Assembly: GCA_030524285.1 (NCBI GenBank)
Contig: JAUNGQ010000003.1
Location: 1 to 64,000 of the forward strand
Source: Eubacteriales bacterium
GTDB taxonomy: Bacteria > Bacillota > Clostridia > Oscillospirales > Butyricicoccaceae
Length of the DNA: 64,000 nucleotides
Direction: 5' to 3'
Shown here: positions 25,049 through 34,332 of the stretch, piece after piece
How positions within the stretch are numbered: the first letter of the stretch is position 1
How the letters are laid out: every line of letters starts with the position of its first letter
Translations under genes and position numbers: made by a program
Notes under the pieces: model-generated
The model's input: the letters and a program-made list of their open reading frames with translations, nothing else
Told to the model about the DNA's origin: nothing
Database searches by the model: none

Positions 25049-26968
25049 GTGAAGAGTTTGTTTCATGACAACCGCATAGCAAACATACTACAATTTCTGC
25101 GAAAGACGCCGGAAGTAACAGTCAGCGCTCTGGCTTCCCGATTGGGTGTAAGCGAACGGACTGTACGCAATGATATCAAGCAGATCAATCAGGAACTACA
25201 GGATTGTGCCGTGATTGATGGCGTACAGGGGAAATATAGTCTACGGATTTTTCAGGCAGAACGCTTCCGTGAAATCTTTTCCGAAATGATTCAGGCGGAT
25301 GAATTTCTCAACTCATCCCGGAACCGTATGGATTATATGTTTGGCAGGCTGATGCGTTCGGATGAACCATTGCTGACCGACGAGCTGGCGTATGAAATGA
25401 ATGTCGGACGTACAACCCTGATGAGTGATCTGAAAAAACTGCGGGAGGAAATTGAGGACTATCAGCTAAAAATCATCGGTAAAACGAGTAAAGGACTGAT
25501 GCTACACGGCACGGAAACCAATATCCGCAAATATGTTCTAAATGGTGTATATGCATCCGTTTATCAGGAATATCCATTGGATCAGGAAATTATCGAGGAA
25601 ATTCAGAAGACTTTTTCGTTGCATTCCTTTGAGAAAAGTGTGCGGGATTCCTTTGAACAGTTTACAACGCTGATGCTGGATCGCTTTCTGACAGGACACT
25701 ATATTGGACTGCTGCCGCAGCGATATTACAATCTGACAGCACGTGCGGAATTTGCCGTCATTGACCAGCTTGTTGACCGGTTTTCGCAGATATTACATAT
25801 CCGAATTCCGATTGAAGAAAAGCTGTTTGTCTTTCTCCCCATTGCAGGAATGCGGACACCGGCAGATATTCAGGATATGCGTTCGATTGAACTGGATGAC
25901 ACTGTCCGGCCGTTGATGCGGAAAATCCTGCGTCGGGTTAAGATGGAAATGGATATTACCATCCAAAGCGGTGAATTTACAGAAGAATTTTTATATCATC
26001 TGATGTTCATGATGAATCGGCTTCGGTTTCATGTCCCGTTAAAGAACCCTATGCTGGAGGATTTGAGAGAAAAATATCCGCTTGCCTATAAAATGGCGGG
26101 AATTGCCGCACAGGTTGTGCAGGAGGAATATCAGTTGATTGTCACAGAGGATGAACGCGGCTATCTGGCATCCTACTTCGGTGTTTTTCTGACAGAAACG
26201 GATTTGAAGCAGGAAAAACCGTTTCAGGTTGCAGTGGTTTGTGGAACCGGACGGGTTACGGCGCGGCTTGTTGCTGTACAGTTGAAAAAAATTCTGGATA
26301 GCTCAGCACAGATACAGCTTTTTGCCGATGAAAAGGTCAATCAGGAGCTGTTGGATGAATTTGATATTGTGCTGACAACAGTGGATTTGCCGTGCTCCTG
26401 TGATCGCCCGATTATCCGTATTCATGAAATATTCAATGAACGTGAACTGCTGCATAAAATCGAAAAAGCAAGGTATTGGGATCAAATCAAAGTACCGGTA
26501 CTGGATAACAACTGGTTTGTTATGAGTGCGTTGCTGGATGAGAGCCGATTCTTTGTTTTGAAAGAACCGGACAATTATCAGTCTGCGATAGATTATATGG
26601 TAAACAGTCTGATAGCAAGCGGGCAGGTGGATGACCGGTTTGCAGAGCGGTTACGGGAACGGGAGCAAAAAGGTACGATGGTGTTTGACCATTCAGTAGC
26701 AATTCCGCACAGTATACAGTATGCCAGTGACAAGCTGATGCTCTCGATCGGCGTATTTCCACAGGCTGTTCAATATGGGGATCATGATATCCGTGTGATT
26801 TTCCTGATCGGACTTCCGTCTCAGGTGGAAGCAGATGATAATCTGTTGATCCGCGTTTATGATGAAATTATCAGTATAACCAAGGATGAGGAGCTGCTAC
26901 ATAAAATTGCTTCGGCAGATTCCTTCTCGGCATTGCTCCGTGTGCTGTATCGGCACATTGGAGAATAA
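25049..26968 (+). CDS. gutR: PTS-controlled transcriptional activator of the sorbitol operon (GutR)
   Basis: A 639-residue BglG/MtlR-type regulator. Order: N-terminal HTH (VSALASRLGVSERTVRNDI, about 25-43), a second HTH-like region near 110, two PTS regulatory domains (about 170-385), an EIIB-like domain with a CGTGRVTARL loop (about 400-480) and a C-terminal EIIA-like domain with His554 in VAIPHS. Phosphorylation by HPr/EII components should tune activity to sorbitol flux. I place the start at GTG 25049, 10 bases after AAAGGAG; the frame upstream overlaps gutF. Confidence 0.88.
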   Translation: MKSLFHDNRIANILQFLRKTPEVTVSALASRLGVSERTVRNDIKQINQELQDCAVIDGVQGKYSLRIFQAERFREIFSEMIQADEFLNSSRNRMDYMFGRLMRSDEPLLTDELAYEMNVGRTTLMSDLKKLREEIEDYQLKIIGKTSKGLMLHGTETNIRKYVLNGVYASVYQEYPLDQEIIEEIQKTFSLHSFEKSVRDSFEQFTTLMLDRFLTGHYIGLLPQRYYNLTARAEFAVIDQLVDRFSQILHIRIPIEEKLFVFLPIAGMRTPADIQDMRSIELDDTVRPLMRKILRRVKMEMDITIQSGEFTEEFLYHLMFMMNRLRFHVPLKNPMLEDLREKYPLAYKMAGIAAQVVQEEYQLIVTEDERGYLASYFGVFLTETDLKQEKPFQVAVVCGTGRVTARLVAVQLKKILDSSAQIQLFADEKVNQELLDEFDIVLTTVDLPCSCDRPIIRIHEIFNERELLHKIEKARYWDQIKVPVLDNNWFVMSALLDESRFFVLKEPDNYQSAIDYMVNSLIASGQVDDRFAERLREREQKGTMVFDHSVAIPHSIQYASDKLMLSIGVFPQAVQYGDHDIRVIFLIGLPSQVEADDNLLIRVYDEIISITKDEELLHKIASADSFSALLRVLYRHIGE

Positions 26969-26997
26969 TAAACATACCACGGAACGGAGGAACAGAA

Positions 26998-27450
26998 ATG
27001 ATAAAACTGGCATTGGTTGTTGCAGCAGCATTTGTGCTGCAAATCATCCTGAGTATGAATCAAATGCGGCATTTTTCCAGTGAATTTGTCAAACTACGGC
27101 GGCAGGGAAAGGTAGCCTGCGGACGCAAGGCAGGCGGCTTCCACGCCGGAGCAATCGTGATGTTTCTAATCGATGATAACGGCGTGATTCAGACCGCGCG
27201 TAAGCTAGAAGGCGTTACCTGTTTGGCGCGTGTTCACGAGCTGCATGGCTTTCAAGGCAGGCAAATTGCAGAGCTGACAGAAGAGGATGGGCCGAAAGGT
27301 CATCGTAATCTGAAAAAGGCGATTGCAGATGCTGCACTGACCTATCGGAAGTATACGGCAGGCGAAGTTATTCCAGAACCGCCATCCCCATTCCAGAAGG
27401 TAGGACGTTCCGTGGGAGGTATTTTTACAAAAAAATCAACTGCAAAATAA
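26998..27450 (+). CDS. gutM: Glucitol operon activator GutM
   Basis: A 150-residue protein with an N-terminal membrane segment (residues 2-19) and the GutM/SrlM body (GRKAGGFHAGAIVMFLID, then ARVHELHGFQGR). GutM homologues assist transcription of sorbitol genes in enterobacteria and lactobacilli; the mechanism is not known. The start follows ACGGAGG. It lies between gutR and the PTS genes as in other glucitol operons. Confidence 0.88.
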   Translation: MIKLALVVAAAFVLQIILSMNQMRHFSSEFVKLRRQGKVACGRKAGGFHAGAIVMFLIDDNGVIQTARKLEGVTCLARVHELHGFQGRQIAELTEEDGPKGHRNLKKAIADAALTYRKYTAGEVIPEPPSPFQKVGRSVGGIFTKKSTAK

Positions 27451-27465
27451 GAAAGGTGGAACATT

Positions 27466-28020
27466 ATGGACTTCATTGTTAATTTAGCATCAGGTTTCAT
27501 GAATCTGTTTTCCCTCGGTGGTGAACAGTTTGTAAGCTGGGTAACCGGCATTATCCCAACCATTGTTATGCTGCTGGTTCTGATGAATGCAATCATCGCA
27601 CTGGTAGGTGACGAAGCAATCGCGAAGCTGGCGCGTGTCTGCACCGGCAATCCGATTCTGCGGTATGCGGTGCTCCCGTTTGTCTCTGCATTTATGCTGG
27701 GCAACCCGATGGCGCTTTCTATCGGCAAGTTCATGCCGGAATTCTATAAGCCATGCTACTATGCATCCGCAACGTATCACTGCCATACCAACAGCGGTAT
27801 TTTTCCACATATCAATGCATCTGAAATTTTCATTTATCTCGGCATTGCAAACGGCATTACCCAGCTGGGGCTGGATACCACACCGTTGGCAATCCGTTAT
27901 CTGCTGGTAGGTATTGTCTGCAACTTTATCTCCGGCTGGGCAACTGAATTTACCACAAAGCTGGTTGAGAAGCAGCAGGGTAAGAGGCTGAGCCGTGAGC
28001 TCAAGGTAGCAGCACACTAA
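27466..28020 (+). CDS. srlA: PTS glucitol/sorbitol transporter subunit IIC
   Basis: A 184-residue integral membrane protein of the glucitol PTS (EIIC, GutA/SrlA), with four or five hydrophobic spans and the family segment [21 protein letters not shown]. Together with SrlE it forms the sorbitol channel. AAAGGTGG precedes the ATG, and srlE follows after 14 bases. Confidence 0.92.
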   Translation: MDFIVNLASGFMNLFSLGGEQFVSWVTGIIPTIVMLLVLMNAIIALVGDEAIAKLARVCTGNPILRYAVLPFVSAFMLGNPMALSIGKFMPEFYKPCYYASATYHCHTNSGIFPHINASEIFIYLGIANGITQLGLDTTPLAIRYLLVGIVCNFISGWATEFTTKLVEKQQGKRLSRELKVAAH

Positions 28021-28034
28021 GGAGGAACGACAAA

Positions 28035-29051
28035 ATGGCTGAATATAGATCCATCAAGGTTGAAAGAGGTTCCGGCGGATTTGGCGGTCCTCTGGTTATT
28101 ACACCGACAGAAAAGCGCAATAAGGTTATGTACATAACCGGCGGCGGAGCTGCACCGGAATGCCTCAATAAGATTGTTGAACTAACCGGTTTGATTCCGG
28201 TAAATGGCTTTAAGACCAACTGTCCGGAGGATGAACTGGCGCTGGTTATTATTGACTGTGGCGGCACACTGCGCTGCGGTATCTACCCGAAGAAGCGGAT
28301 CCCAACAATCAATACCAATCCGGTTGGCAAGTCCGGCCCGCTCGCACAGTTTATCACAGAAGACATTTATGTTTCCGGCGTTACCTCCAAGCAGGTTTCT
28401 CTGGCTGACGGCACAGAAGCTCCGGCTCCGGCAGCAGAGCCTGCTGAAGAAAAGAAGGACGAAGGCGTGAAGTTTACCGCTGATAGGAAGGTTTCCGAAA
28501 CGCTGGCAGCACAGGAGAAAAAGAGCTTCGTTACCGTCATTGGCCTGGGCGTAGGCAAGGTTGTCAACACCTTCTATCAGGCGGCGCGCGATGCCATTCA
28601 GACGTGTATTACTACGTTGCTCCCGTTCATGGCATTCGTTTCCATGCTCATCGGTATCATCAATGGTTCCGGCTTTGGCGATGCCTTTGCATCCATTCTG
28701 ACACCGTTAGCTGGTAATATTGTTGGTCTGATCATCCTGGGCATTATCTGTTCCATTCCTGGCCTGTCTGCACTGCTTGGCCCTGGCGCAGTTATTGCAC
28801 AGATTGTCGGCACACTGGTTGGCGCTGAAATCGGAAAGGGCAACATTGCACCGCAGCTGGCTCTTCCGGCACTGTTTGCAATCAATACACAGGGCGCATG
28901 CGACTTTATCCCGGTTGGTCTGGGTCTGGCAGAGGCTGAGACAGAAACCATTGAGGTTGGTGTTCTGTCAGTTATGTACTCACGATTCCTCACCGGCTGG
29001 ATCCGTGTCCTGATTGCATATGCTGCAAGCTTCGGCCTGTACGCAGCATAA
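28035..29051 (+). CDS. srlE: PTS glucitol/sorbitol transporter subunit IIBC
   Basis: A 338-residue EIIBC protein. Residues 1-120 form the cytosolic IIB domain, with the candidate phosphocysteine in [11 protein letters not shown]; a linker rich in Ala/Pro/Glu (about 115-150) joins it to the C-terminal membrane domain (about 165-338) with [14 protein letters not shown] and [21 protein letters not shown]. It receives phosphate from SrlB and passes it to incoming sorbitol. Start ATG 28035 after AAGGAGG. Confidence 0.92.
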   Translation: MAEYRSIKVERGSGGFGGPLVITPTEKRNKVMYITGGGAAPECLNKIVELTGLIPVNGFKTNCPEDELALVIIDCGGTLRCGIYPKKRIPTINTNPVGKSGPLAQFITEDIYVSGVTSKQVSLADGTEAPAPAAEPAEEKKDEGVKFTADRKVSETLAAQEKKSFVTVIGLGVGKVVNTFYQAARDAIQTCITTLLPFMAFVSMLIGIINGSGFGDAFASILTPLAGNIVGLIILGIICSIPGLSALLGPGAVIAQIVGTLVGAEIGKGNIAPQLALPALFAINTQGACDFIPVGLGLAEAETETIEVGVLSVMYSRFLTGWIRVLIAYAASFGLYAA

Positions 29052-29119
29052 TTCACATCATTTCACCCATTACATCAATCACACTGCCTATCCAATCTTC
29101 TTTTTCAATTCTCTACATG

Positions 29120-29170
29120 GCGGCATCCGGAACTTTCCGACGGATGCCGCAGCCCGGAACTTTTTCCGGG
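29120..29170 (+). terminator. Two tandem hairpins between srlE and srlB
   Basis: GCGGCATCCG/CGGATGCCGC (29120-29129 and 29141-29150, perfect) is followed by CCCGGAA/TTCCGGG (29153-29159 and 29164-29170). T-rich loops but no final T run. They may lower read-through, protect the upstream mRNA end, or set the ratio of EIIBC to EIIA. Confidence 0.5.
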
Positions 29171-29260
29171 TTGTCTGAACAGGAAAATCGTTGTGATTTC
29201 CTGCTGAGGCGACTCGAAAAACGATATTATGTTGGAAATACAGATACAGGAGGATGTATT

Positions 29261-29626
29261 ATGAAAGTCATTTATGAAAATCAGGTTAAAGCGCTGGGCG
29301 TAAGTGTGGAAGAGTTTAAGGATGCAGGCATGCTGATTATTTTCGGTGATAATGCACCGGAAGAAATCCGTGATTACTGTTATTCTGTCAGCGTTAATCC
29401 AATTCATGGTACGATTGCAGCAGGACAGACACTAAAGTTTGATAACAACGAGTACAAGATCACCGCTGTTGGCAGTGAAGCGCCAGTAACACTTGCCGGA
29501 TTGGGGCACTGTACTGTCAATTTCAGCGGACAGACAACAGTTGATCTGCCGGGTACGATTTATGTGGAAAACAAGCCGCAGCCGGAGATTCAGGTGGGTA
29601 CTGTCATCCAGATTGTGGAGAATTGA
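29261..29626 (+). CDS. srlB: PTS glucitol/sorbitol transporter subunit IIA
   Basis: A 121-residue cytosolic EIIA-Gut (MKVIYENQVKALG start, KITAVGSEAPVTLAGLGH and DLPGTIYVE motifs). It takes phosphate from HPr, with a histidine in the NPIHG segment near residue 45 as a candidate acceptor. ATG 29261 follows AGGAGG; the ORF upstream to 29117 consists of hairpin sequence. An HPr paralogue is encoded 3.4 kb downstream in the same element. Confidence 0.92.
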   Translation: MKVIYENQVKALGVSVEEFKDAGMLIIFGDNAPEEIRDYCYSVSVNPIHGTIAAGQTLKFDNNEYKITAVGSEAPVTLAGLGHCTVNFSGQTTVDLPGTIYVENKPQPEIQVGTVIQIVEN

Positions 29627-29668
29627 TAAGCTGTGATCGTGAAAATTTGAGTGGAATTTCCTCTACAA

Positions 29669-29689
29669 GGCTCCATCTTAGAGGGAGCC
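29669..29689 (+). other. Small hairpin between srlB and pgi
   Basis: GGCTCC and GGAGCC pair around a 9-base loop within a GC-rich patch (29661-29712) between srlB and pgi. It could be a weak terminator or a fragment of a dispersed repeat; no T run follows. Confidence 0.35.
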
Positions 29690-29765
29690 GCCTGTGCTTT
29701 AGCGTGGACAGAGGGAGTCGATAAAAACTTTGTGGCATAAATTTATAGAAGAGGAGAATGGAGAA

Positions 29766-31109
29766 ATGATTAAGCTGAACATCAAGAACGCAGGACTGCG
29801 TGCAGGCGAACTGGAAAAGATGAAGCCGATTGTAGGTACTGCGTATCAGACATTGATGGAACGTTCCGGTGCAGGAGCAGAAATGCTGGGCTGGCTGAAC
29901 CTGCCGAATGAGTACGATAAGGAAGAGTTTGACCGCATCAAGGAAGCCGCAAAACGTATTCAGAAGCAGAGTGATGTGCTGGTTTCCATTGGAATCGGCG
30001 GCAGCTATCTGGGTGCACGTGCAGGCATTGAGTTTACCAAAGGGCCGTTTGCAAATCAGATGGCAGGCAAGGGAGATGGCGTAGAGGTTTACTTTGCAGG
30101 CAGTAATATCAGCTCGGATTATGTGCAGAATATCATGGATATCATCGGTGAGCGTGATTTTTCCGTCAATGTCATTTCCAAATCCGGTACAACGACAGAA
30201 CCGGCGGTGGCGTTCCGCCTGTTCAAGGAGAAGCTGGAGGAAAAGTATGGAAAAGAAGGCGCAAAGTCCCGCATTTATGCAACGACCGATGCCAGGAAGG
30301 GTGCACTGCGCGGTCTGGCAATTGAGGAAGGCTATGAAACCTTTGTTGTACCGGATGCTACTGGTGGACGTTTCTCCTGTCTGACTGCGGTAGGTTTGCT
30401 CCCGATGGCAGCAGCAGGCATGGACATTGACGCAGTTATGAAGGGCTGTGGCGATGCATGTGAGAAGTATAACAATCCGGATCTCATGACCAACGACACC
30501 ATGCTGTATGCTGCGCTGCGCTTCCTGATGCTGATGAAGGGGAAGAGCATAGAAATTCTGGCAAACTATGAGCCGTCTCTGACCATGTTTGGTGAGTGGT
30601 ATAAGCAGCTGATGGCAGAATCCGAAGGTAAGGACGGAAAGGGCGTGTTCCCGGTGTCTGCAAACTTCTCCACGGATCTGCACTCCATCGGACAGTTCAT
30701 TCAGGATGGTGCACGCACCATGTTTGAAACCGTTCTGTGGGTTGAGGAATCCCGTCAGGATCTGATTGTACCGTATGACCCGGCGAATGTAGATGGCTTG
30801 AACTTTGCTTCCGGTAAAACCATGCAGTATATGAATGAAAAGGCAATGAAGGGCACGCTGCTGGCGCATGTTGACGGCGGTGTTCCAAATCTGATTATTA
30901 CAGTTGATAAACTGAATGATTATACCTTTGGTGAAATGGTATACTTCTTCTGGAAGAGCCTTGCGCTTTCCGGCTATATGATCGGTGTCAATCCGTTTGA
31001 CCAGCCGGGTGTTGAGGCATACAAGAAGAATATGTTTGCACTGCTGGGCAAGCCGGGGTATGAGGACATGAAAGAAGCATTGGAGAGCCGGTTGGAAAAT
31101 CTGAATTAA
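29766..31109 (+). CDS. pgi: Glucose-6-phosphate isomerase
   Basis: Interconverts fructose 6-phosphate and glucose 6-phosphate. The 447-residue protein is the short Firmicutes/Thermotoga-type Pgi with [14 protein letters not shown] near residue 77, [11 protein letters not shown] near 139, the catalytic Glu region FGEWYKQL near 278 and the [12 protein letters not shown] end. ATG 29766 follows GAAGAGGAGAATGGAG. Its position after the sorbitol genes lets fructose 6-phosphate made by GutF move to glucose 6-phosphate. It lies inside the excisable sigK element, an unusual place for a central enzyme. Confidence 0.96.
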   Translation: MIKLNIKNAGLRAGELEKMKPIVGTAYQTLMERSGAGAEMLGWLNLPNEYDKEEFDRIKEAAKRIQKQSDVLVSIGIGGSYLGARAGIEFTKGPFANQMAGKGDGVEVYFAGSNISSDYVQNIMDIIGERDFSVNVISKSGTTTEPAVAFRLFKEKLEEKYGKEGAKSRIYATTDARKGALRGLAIEEGYETFVVPDATGGRFSCLTAVGLLPMAAAGMDIDAVMKGCGDACEKYNNPDLMTNDTMLYAALRFLMLMKGKSIEILANYEPSLTMFGEWYKQLMAESEGKDGKGVFPVSANFSTDLHSIGQFIQDGARTMFETVLWVEESRQDLIVPYDPANVDGLNFASGKTMQYMNEKAMKGTLLAHVDGGVPNLIITVDKLNDYTFGEMVYFFWKSLALSGYMIGVNPFDQPGVEAYKKNMFALLGKPGYEDMKEALESRLENLN

Positions 31110-31193
31110 CCACATATGAACCTTTCAACTTGTTCTACTCTCTACATCTGTCAAAGCTGTGTACTTGCATGGCTTTGGCAATCAAGAAAAGCA

Positions 31194-31222
31194 TTGCTTT
31201 TTTGAAACACAAGAGTTATAAT
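31194..31222 (+). promoter_or_regulatory. Probable promoter of the ROK-HAD-HPr operon
   Basis: TTGCTT (31194-31199), a 17-base spacer and a perfect TATAAT (31217-31222) lie 36 bases before the ROK start codon. Confidence 0.55.
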
Positions 31223-31258
31223 ACTTTAATAAAAGACTTTTGTAATGAGAGGGATTCT

Positions 31259-32404
31259 ATGACATCAGGTAATGCGGGGAAAAAGCAAAATCAATATCGG
31301 ATCCTTCAACTTCTGTGGAAAGAAGGAACATTGACACGGCAGGATATCGCACAGAAATTGAATCTGAGTATGCCGACAACCCTGCAAAATACCAATGAAC
31401 TGCTGGAATATGGGATACTACAGGAATGCGGTGCAATGGAATCCACCGGCGGGCGAAGGGCAAAGAAGCTTGTATTAAATGAAAATTTTGGCCTAGGGCT
31501 GGGCATTGACATTGCGCTACAGCATGTTGAGCTGGTCATTACCAATCTGCATGGACGCGTGATGATACAGGATACGTTGCCACTTATCTTTCGGGACGAA
31601 ATAGAATGGTATCATGCATTTCAACAGGGACTGCATACATTTCTTCACGACAATGACGTTGAAACAGCTCGAATTATTGGAGCAGGGCTTTCCTTTCCCG
31701 GAATCATAGATGGTGAAGCGGAGCAGATTATCCGATCCCATATTTTCCAGCTCGAGCATGTCAGTCTGGATCGATTCAAAAAATGTATCCCGTTTCCATT
31801 GATAGCTGCCAATGATGCAAACTGTGTATGCTTTGCCGAACGGAGCGTAGAACACACGACATACTTGTATCTTTCGCTCAATGAATCGGTTGGCGGGGCA
31901 ATGATGCTAGATAGCAGGCTGGAATTGGGGGATACATGGCAGAAAGGGGAAATCGGGCATATGTTGCTCTTTCCAGGAGGAAAGCAGTGCTATTGTGGCA
32001 AGCATGGCTGTGCAGACCCATACCTATCTCCCAATGCTTTACGGAAGGAAGGGCAGAGCTTGGACGATTTCTTCATGAAGGTGGAGCAGGGGGATGTGGA
32101 CTCCTGTAAACGCTGGGATGAATATATGGATCATCTGGCAATTATGGTGACCAACTTGCGTATGCTGTGTGATGAAGATATTATAATCGGCGGTGTGGTT
32201 GGAACGTATATGAAGCCGTACATGGAACAGCTCAATGCAAAAGCTGCGCAATATGACCGGTTTGCCCGTGATGTGGATTATATTTATCCATGTACAAGAA
32301 AAACGCATGCATTTGCTGCCGGAGCATCCATGATTGCAATGGAGCGTTACGGCAGCCGTTTACTGGACGATAATATGCTGATGAAGTTGAGGAAAAAATC
32401 ATGA
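31259..32404 (+). CDS. ROK-family transcriptional regulator (NagC/XylR type)
   Basis: A 381-residue protein with an N-terminal winged helix (about 15-65; LTRQDIAQKLNLSMPTTLQNTNELL) and a C-terminal ROK sugar-kinase-like domain (IGAGLSFPGIIDG, AANDANC, KGEIGHMLL) with the zinc motif CYCGKHGC near residue 246. It probably senses a sugar or sugar phosphate and represses the element's sugar genes (inference). ATG 31259 follows GAGAGGG; the extension to 31130 spans the promoter and is rejected. Confidence 0.9.
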   Translation: MTSGNAGKKQNQYRILQLLWKEGTLTRQDIAQKLNLSMPTTLQNTNELLEYGILQECGAMESTGGRRAKKLVLNENFGLGLGIDIALQHVELVITNLHGRVMIQDTLPLIFRDEIEWYHAFQQGLHTFLHDNDVETARIIGAGLSFPGIIDGEAEQIIRSHIFQLEHVSLDRFKKCIPFPLIAANDANCVCFAERSVEHTTYLYLSLNESVGGAMMLDSRLELGDTWQKGEIGHMLLFPGGKQCYCGKHGCADPYLSPNALRKEGQSLDDFFMKVEQGDVDSCKRWDEYMDHLAIMVTNLRMLCDEDIIIGGVVGTYMKPYMEQLNAKAAQYDRFARDVDYIYPCTRKTHAFAAGASMIAMERYGSRLLDDNMLMKLRKKS

Positions 32405-33051
32405 AATTAGGCGCAATATTTGATATGGATGGACTGCTTTTCGATACAGAACGTCTGTATCAGGAAAATTGGATTGTAGTTGCAAAGGAATTTGGTCAGC
32501 AGCCGCATCCCGATTTTCCGAAAGCAATTTGTGGAACCAGCGGAATCCATGCACAGGAAGTCGTATATAACCACTATCCTACTGTAGATGCAGCAGCTTT
32601 TATTCAAAGCTGTATTGATAAGGTGAACAGAATTTTGCAGAATTCTATACCTGAAAAGCCGGGAATCCATGAAATATTAAGTTATTTGCATGAAAAAGGT
32701 GTCCGAATTGCCGTTGCCAGTAGCAGCGTGAAGCCAATGGTGGACCATAATCTGAAATTGGCGGGCATTTCACAGTATTTTGATGTTGTTGTCAGTGGAC
32801 AGGAGGTGATGTATGGCAAACCGGAACCGGATATTTTTCTGTTAGCCGCAAAGAAGCTGGGACTTTCTTCTATGGATTGTTATGTATTTGAAGATGGTAT
32901 CAACGGTGTGCGTGCTGGTATTGCAGCCGGATGTGCAACAATTATGATACCTGATTTAACACAACCAACGGAAGAGTTACGTTCTGCCTGTGCAGGCATT
33001 TACAGTAGTCTGCTTGAAGCGAAGATAGCTTTGGAGCAGGGAGAAATTTAA
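32401..33051 (+). CDS. HAD-family hydrolase, beta-phosphoglucomutase-like
   Basis: A 216-residue HAD-IA protein: motif I FDMDGLLFDTE (7-17), motif II ASSSVKP near 102, Lys in YGKPEPDIF near 140 and motif IV FEDGINGVRAG near 162. This group includes beta-phosphoglucomutases and sugar-phosphate phosphatases; the substrate is not decided. Its ATG overlaps the ROK stop (ATGA), implying coupled expression with that regulator. Confidence 0.87.
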   Translation: MKLGAIFDMDGLLFDTERLYQENWIVVAKEFGQQPHPDFPKAICGTSGIHAQEVVYNHYPTVDAAAFIQSCIDKVNRILQNSIPEKPGIHEILSYLHEKGVRIAVASSSVKPMVDHNLKLAGISQYFDVVVSGQEVMYGKPEPDIFLLAAKKLGLSSMDCYVFEDGINGVRAGIAAGCATIMIPDLTQPTEELRSACAGIYSSLLEAKIALEQGEI

Positions 33052-33070
33052 TTGATAAGGAGAGAGCAAT

Positions 33071-33328
33071 ATGAAGAGTTTTACATTTACCATTACAGAT
33101 CCGGAAGGCTTCCATGCCCGTCCAGCAGGTATGTTTGTCAAGGAAGCAAAAAAATTCCCGTGCACAACAACCGTGATTAAGGGTGGTAGATGTGCAAATG
33201 CAAGCAAAATGTTTACCTTAATGGGACTTGGCATCAAGGGTGGCCAGGAGATTACTGTTGAAACAGAAGGTGAGCAGGAAGCAGAAGCAGCTGCTGCACT
33301 GGAAGCATTCCTGAAGGCAAATCTGTAA
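33071..33328 (+). CDS. HPr-family phosphocarrier paralogue
   Basis: An 85-residue PTS phosphocarrier. His15 in GFHARPAG is the phosphate-accepting residue from enzyme I. The regulatory serine region differs: ANASKMFTLMGLG gives Ser45 and Lys46 where the HPrK/P target Ser46 is expected, so catabolite-repression control by HPr kinase may be lost. Located with the sorbitol PTS, it may be a dedicated HPr for this element. Start after AAGGAGAG, 19 bases after the HAD gene. Confidence 0.9.
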   Translation: MKSFTFTITDPEGFHARPAGMFVKEAKKFPCTTTVIKGGRCANASKMFTLMGLGIKGGQEITVETEGEQEAEAAAALEAFLKANL

Positions 33329-33505
33329 GTTTGTCTATTTCATTCTATTATTTTATTTATTCCCAAAGAGTGCCTGTTCCTGTCAACAGGGGCAGACCCG
33401 AAAGAAATGATGTTTCAGAGATTCTGATTTCTGGAAAAATATAAAACAATTACAGGAACAACGTACATAACACATTGGCTTGTAAAGCAATACAGGCAAT
33501 AAAAA

Positions 33506-33558
33506 GACCTCTTATCACTGGCATGAGATGCCGAGGGATAAGAGGTCATAATTTTTTT
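33506..33558 (+). terminator. Strong terminator after the HPr gene
   Basis: GACCTCTTATC (33506-33516) pairs perfectly with GATAAGAGGTC (33537-33547), with an inner GGCAT/ATGCC stem, followed by T7 at 33552-33558. The preceding 33329-33505 shows no gene. Confidence 0.85.
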
Positions 33559-33591
33559 CAGGATTGTAAGACGCCGGGTACTGTGGTTGGA

Positions 33592-34248
33592 TTATAACTT
33601 GGAATAGCCAAAGGAATTGACCATCGCTTCCACAGGTATCTTTTTCTGGCAGTAAGGGCAGGAATGACCATCGTAGGATGCATAGCCCGGAATATCATCA
33701 CTGGTAAAGATGGTGTTGACCGGAACATCATCCATATGTTTCACTGCGCTGAAAATGGTAGCGACGCCTCGGATCAAACCGCCGTAGTATCCCATGCATT
33801 CAATACCACGACGAATGCTGATACCGGTTGTGACGGAGGCCATGAGCAGAATCACATTTTTTCCACGGACCATTGGCTCGACATTTTCACGGAAGAACAG
33901 CTGACTATTCGCAGTACGCTCTGGATTGATAACATAGATCGTCTGGTGCTTATTGCGGATGGAATGTCCGGCGTTTTTCAATTCCTGCGCAAGGAATGTA
34001 CCAATGACATCTGTACCGTCCAAACATACAATGGTGTCAATTGGGATTGGGCTGTCGGCATATTGCTGTGCCAGAATATGCGCACATTGAGAAGCTTCAC
34101 TCAAACGGGACTTGATGGTTGTCAAATCAATATAATAATTGATATGCGAGTGGTTGGTAACAAAATGTCCCGGAATAGCCTTGAGAGGTACCATTTTACT
34201 GTACTTTCTTGACGGATACTTGATGATTCTGGATTCTAATGTGCTCAT
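33592..34248 (-). CDS. Phosphoribosyltransferase-like protein (OPRT-related)
   Basis: A 218-residue protein related to orotate phosphoribosyltransferase-type PRTases: CLDGTDVIGTFLAQEL near residue 76 and VILLMASVTTGISIRRGIE near 135 at the PRPP-loop position, where the usual acidic pair is replaced (LMASVTTG). A CPYCQKK pair near the C terminus follows. Because the acidic PRPP-binding residues are missing it may bind rather than transfer; the role is unknown. ATG 34248 follows GGAGGAG. It is the last cargo gene before the sigK 5' part. Confidence 0.75.
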   Translation of the reverse strand: MSTLESRIIKYPSRKYSKMVPLKAIPGHFVTNHSHINYYIDLTTIKSRLSEASQCAHILAQQYADSPIPIDTIVCLDGTDVIGTFLAQELKNAGHSIRNKHQTIYVINPERTANSQLFFRENVEPMVRGKNVILLMASVTTGISIRRGIECMGYYGGLIRGVATIFSAVKHMDDVPVNTIFTSDDIPGYASYDGHSCPYCQKKIPVEAMVNSFGYSKL

Positions 34249-34332
34249 ATGCTCCTCCTTTGCCGACATATACAATACATCTGATCTGATTTGGCAATTC
34301 TCACATTTTTGTGCGTGTCAAACTCTATAATT

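Noticed and set aside
31130..31258. N-terminal extension of the ROK regulator
   Set aside because: The extra 43 codons overlap the promoter hexamers and lack a ribosome site.
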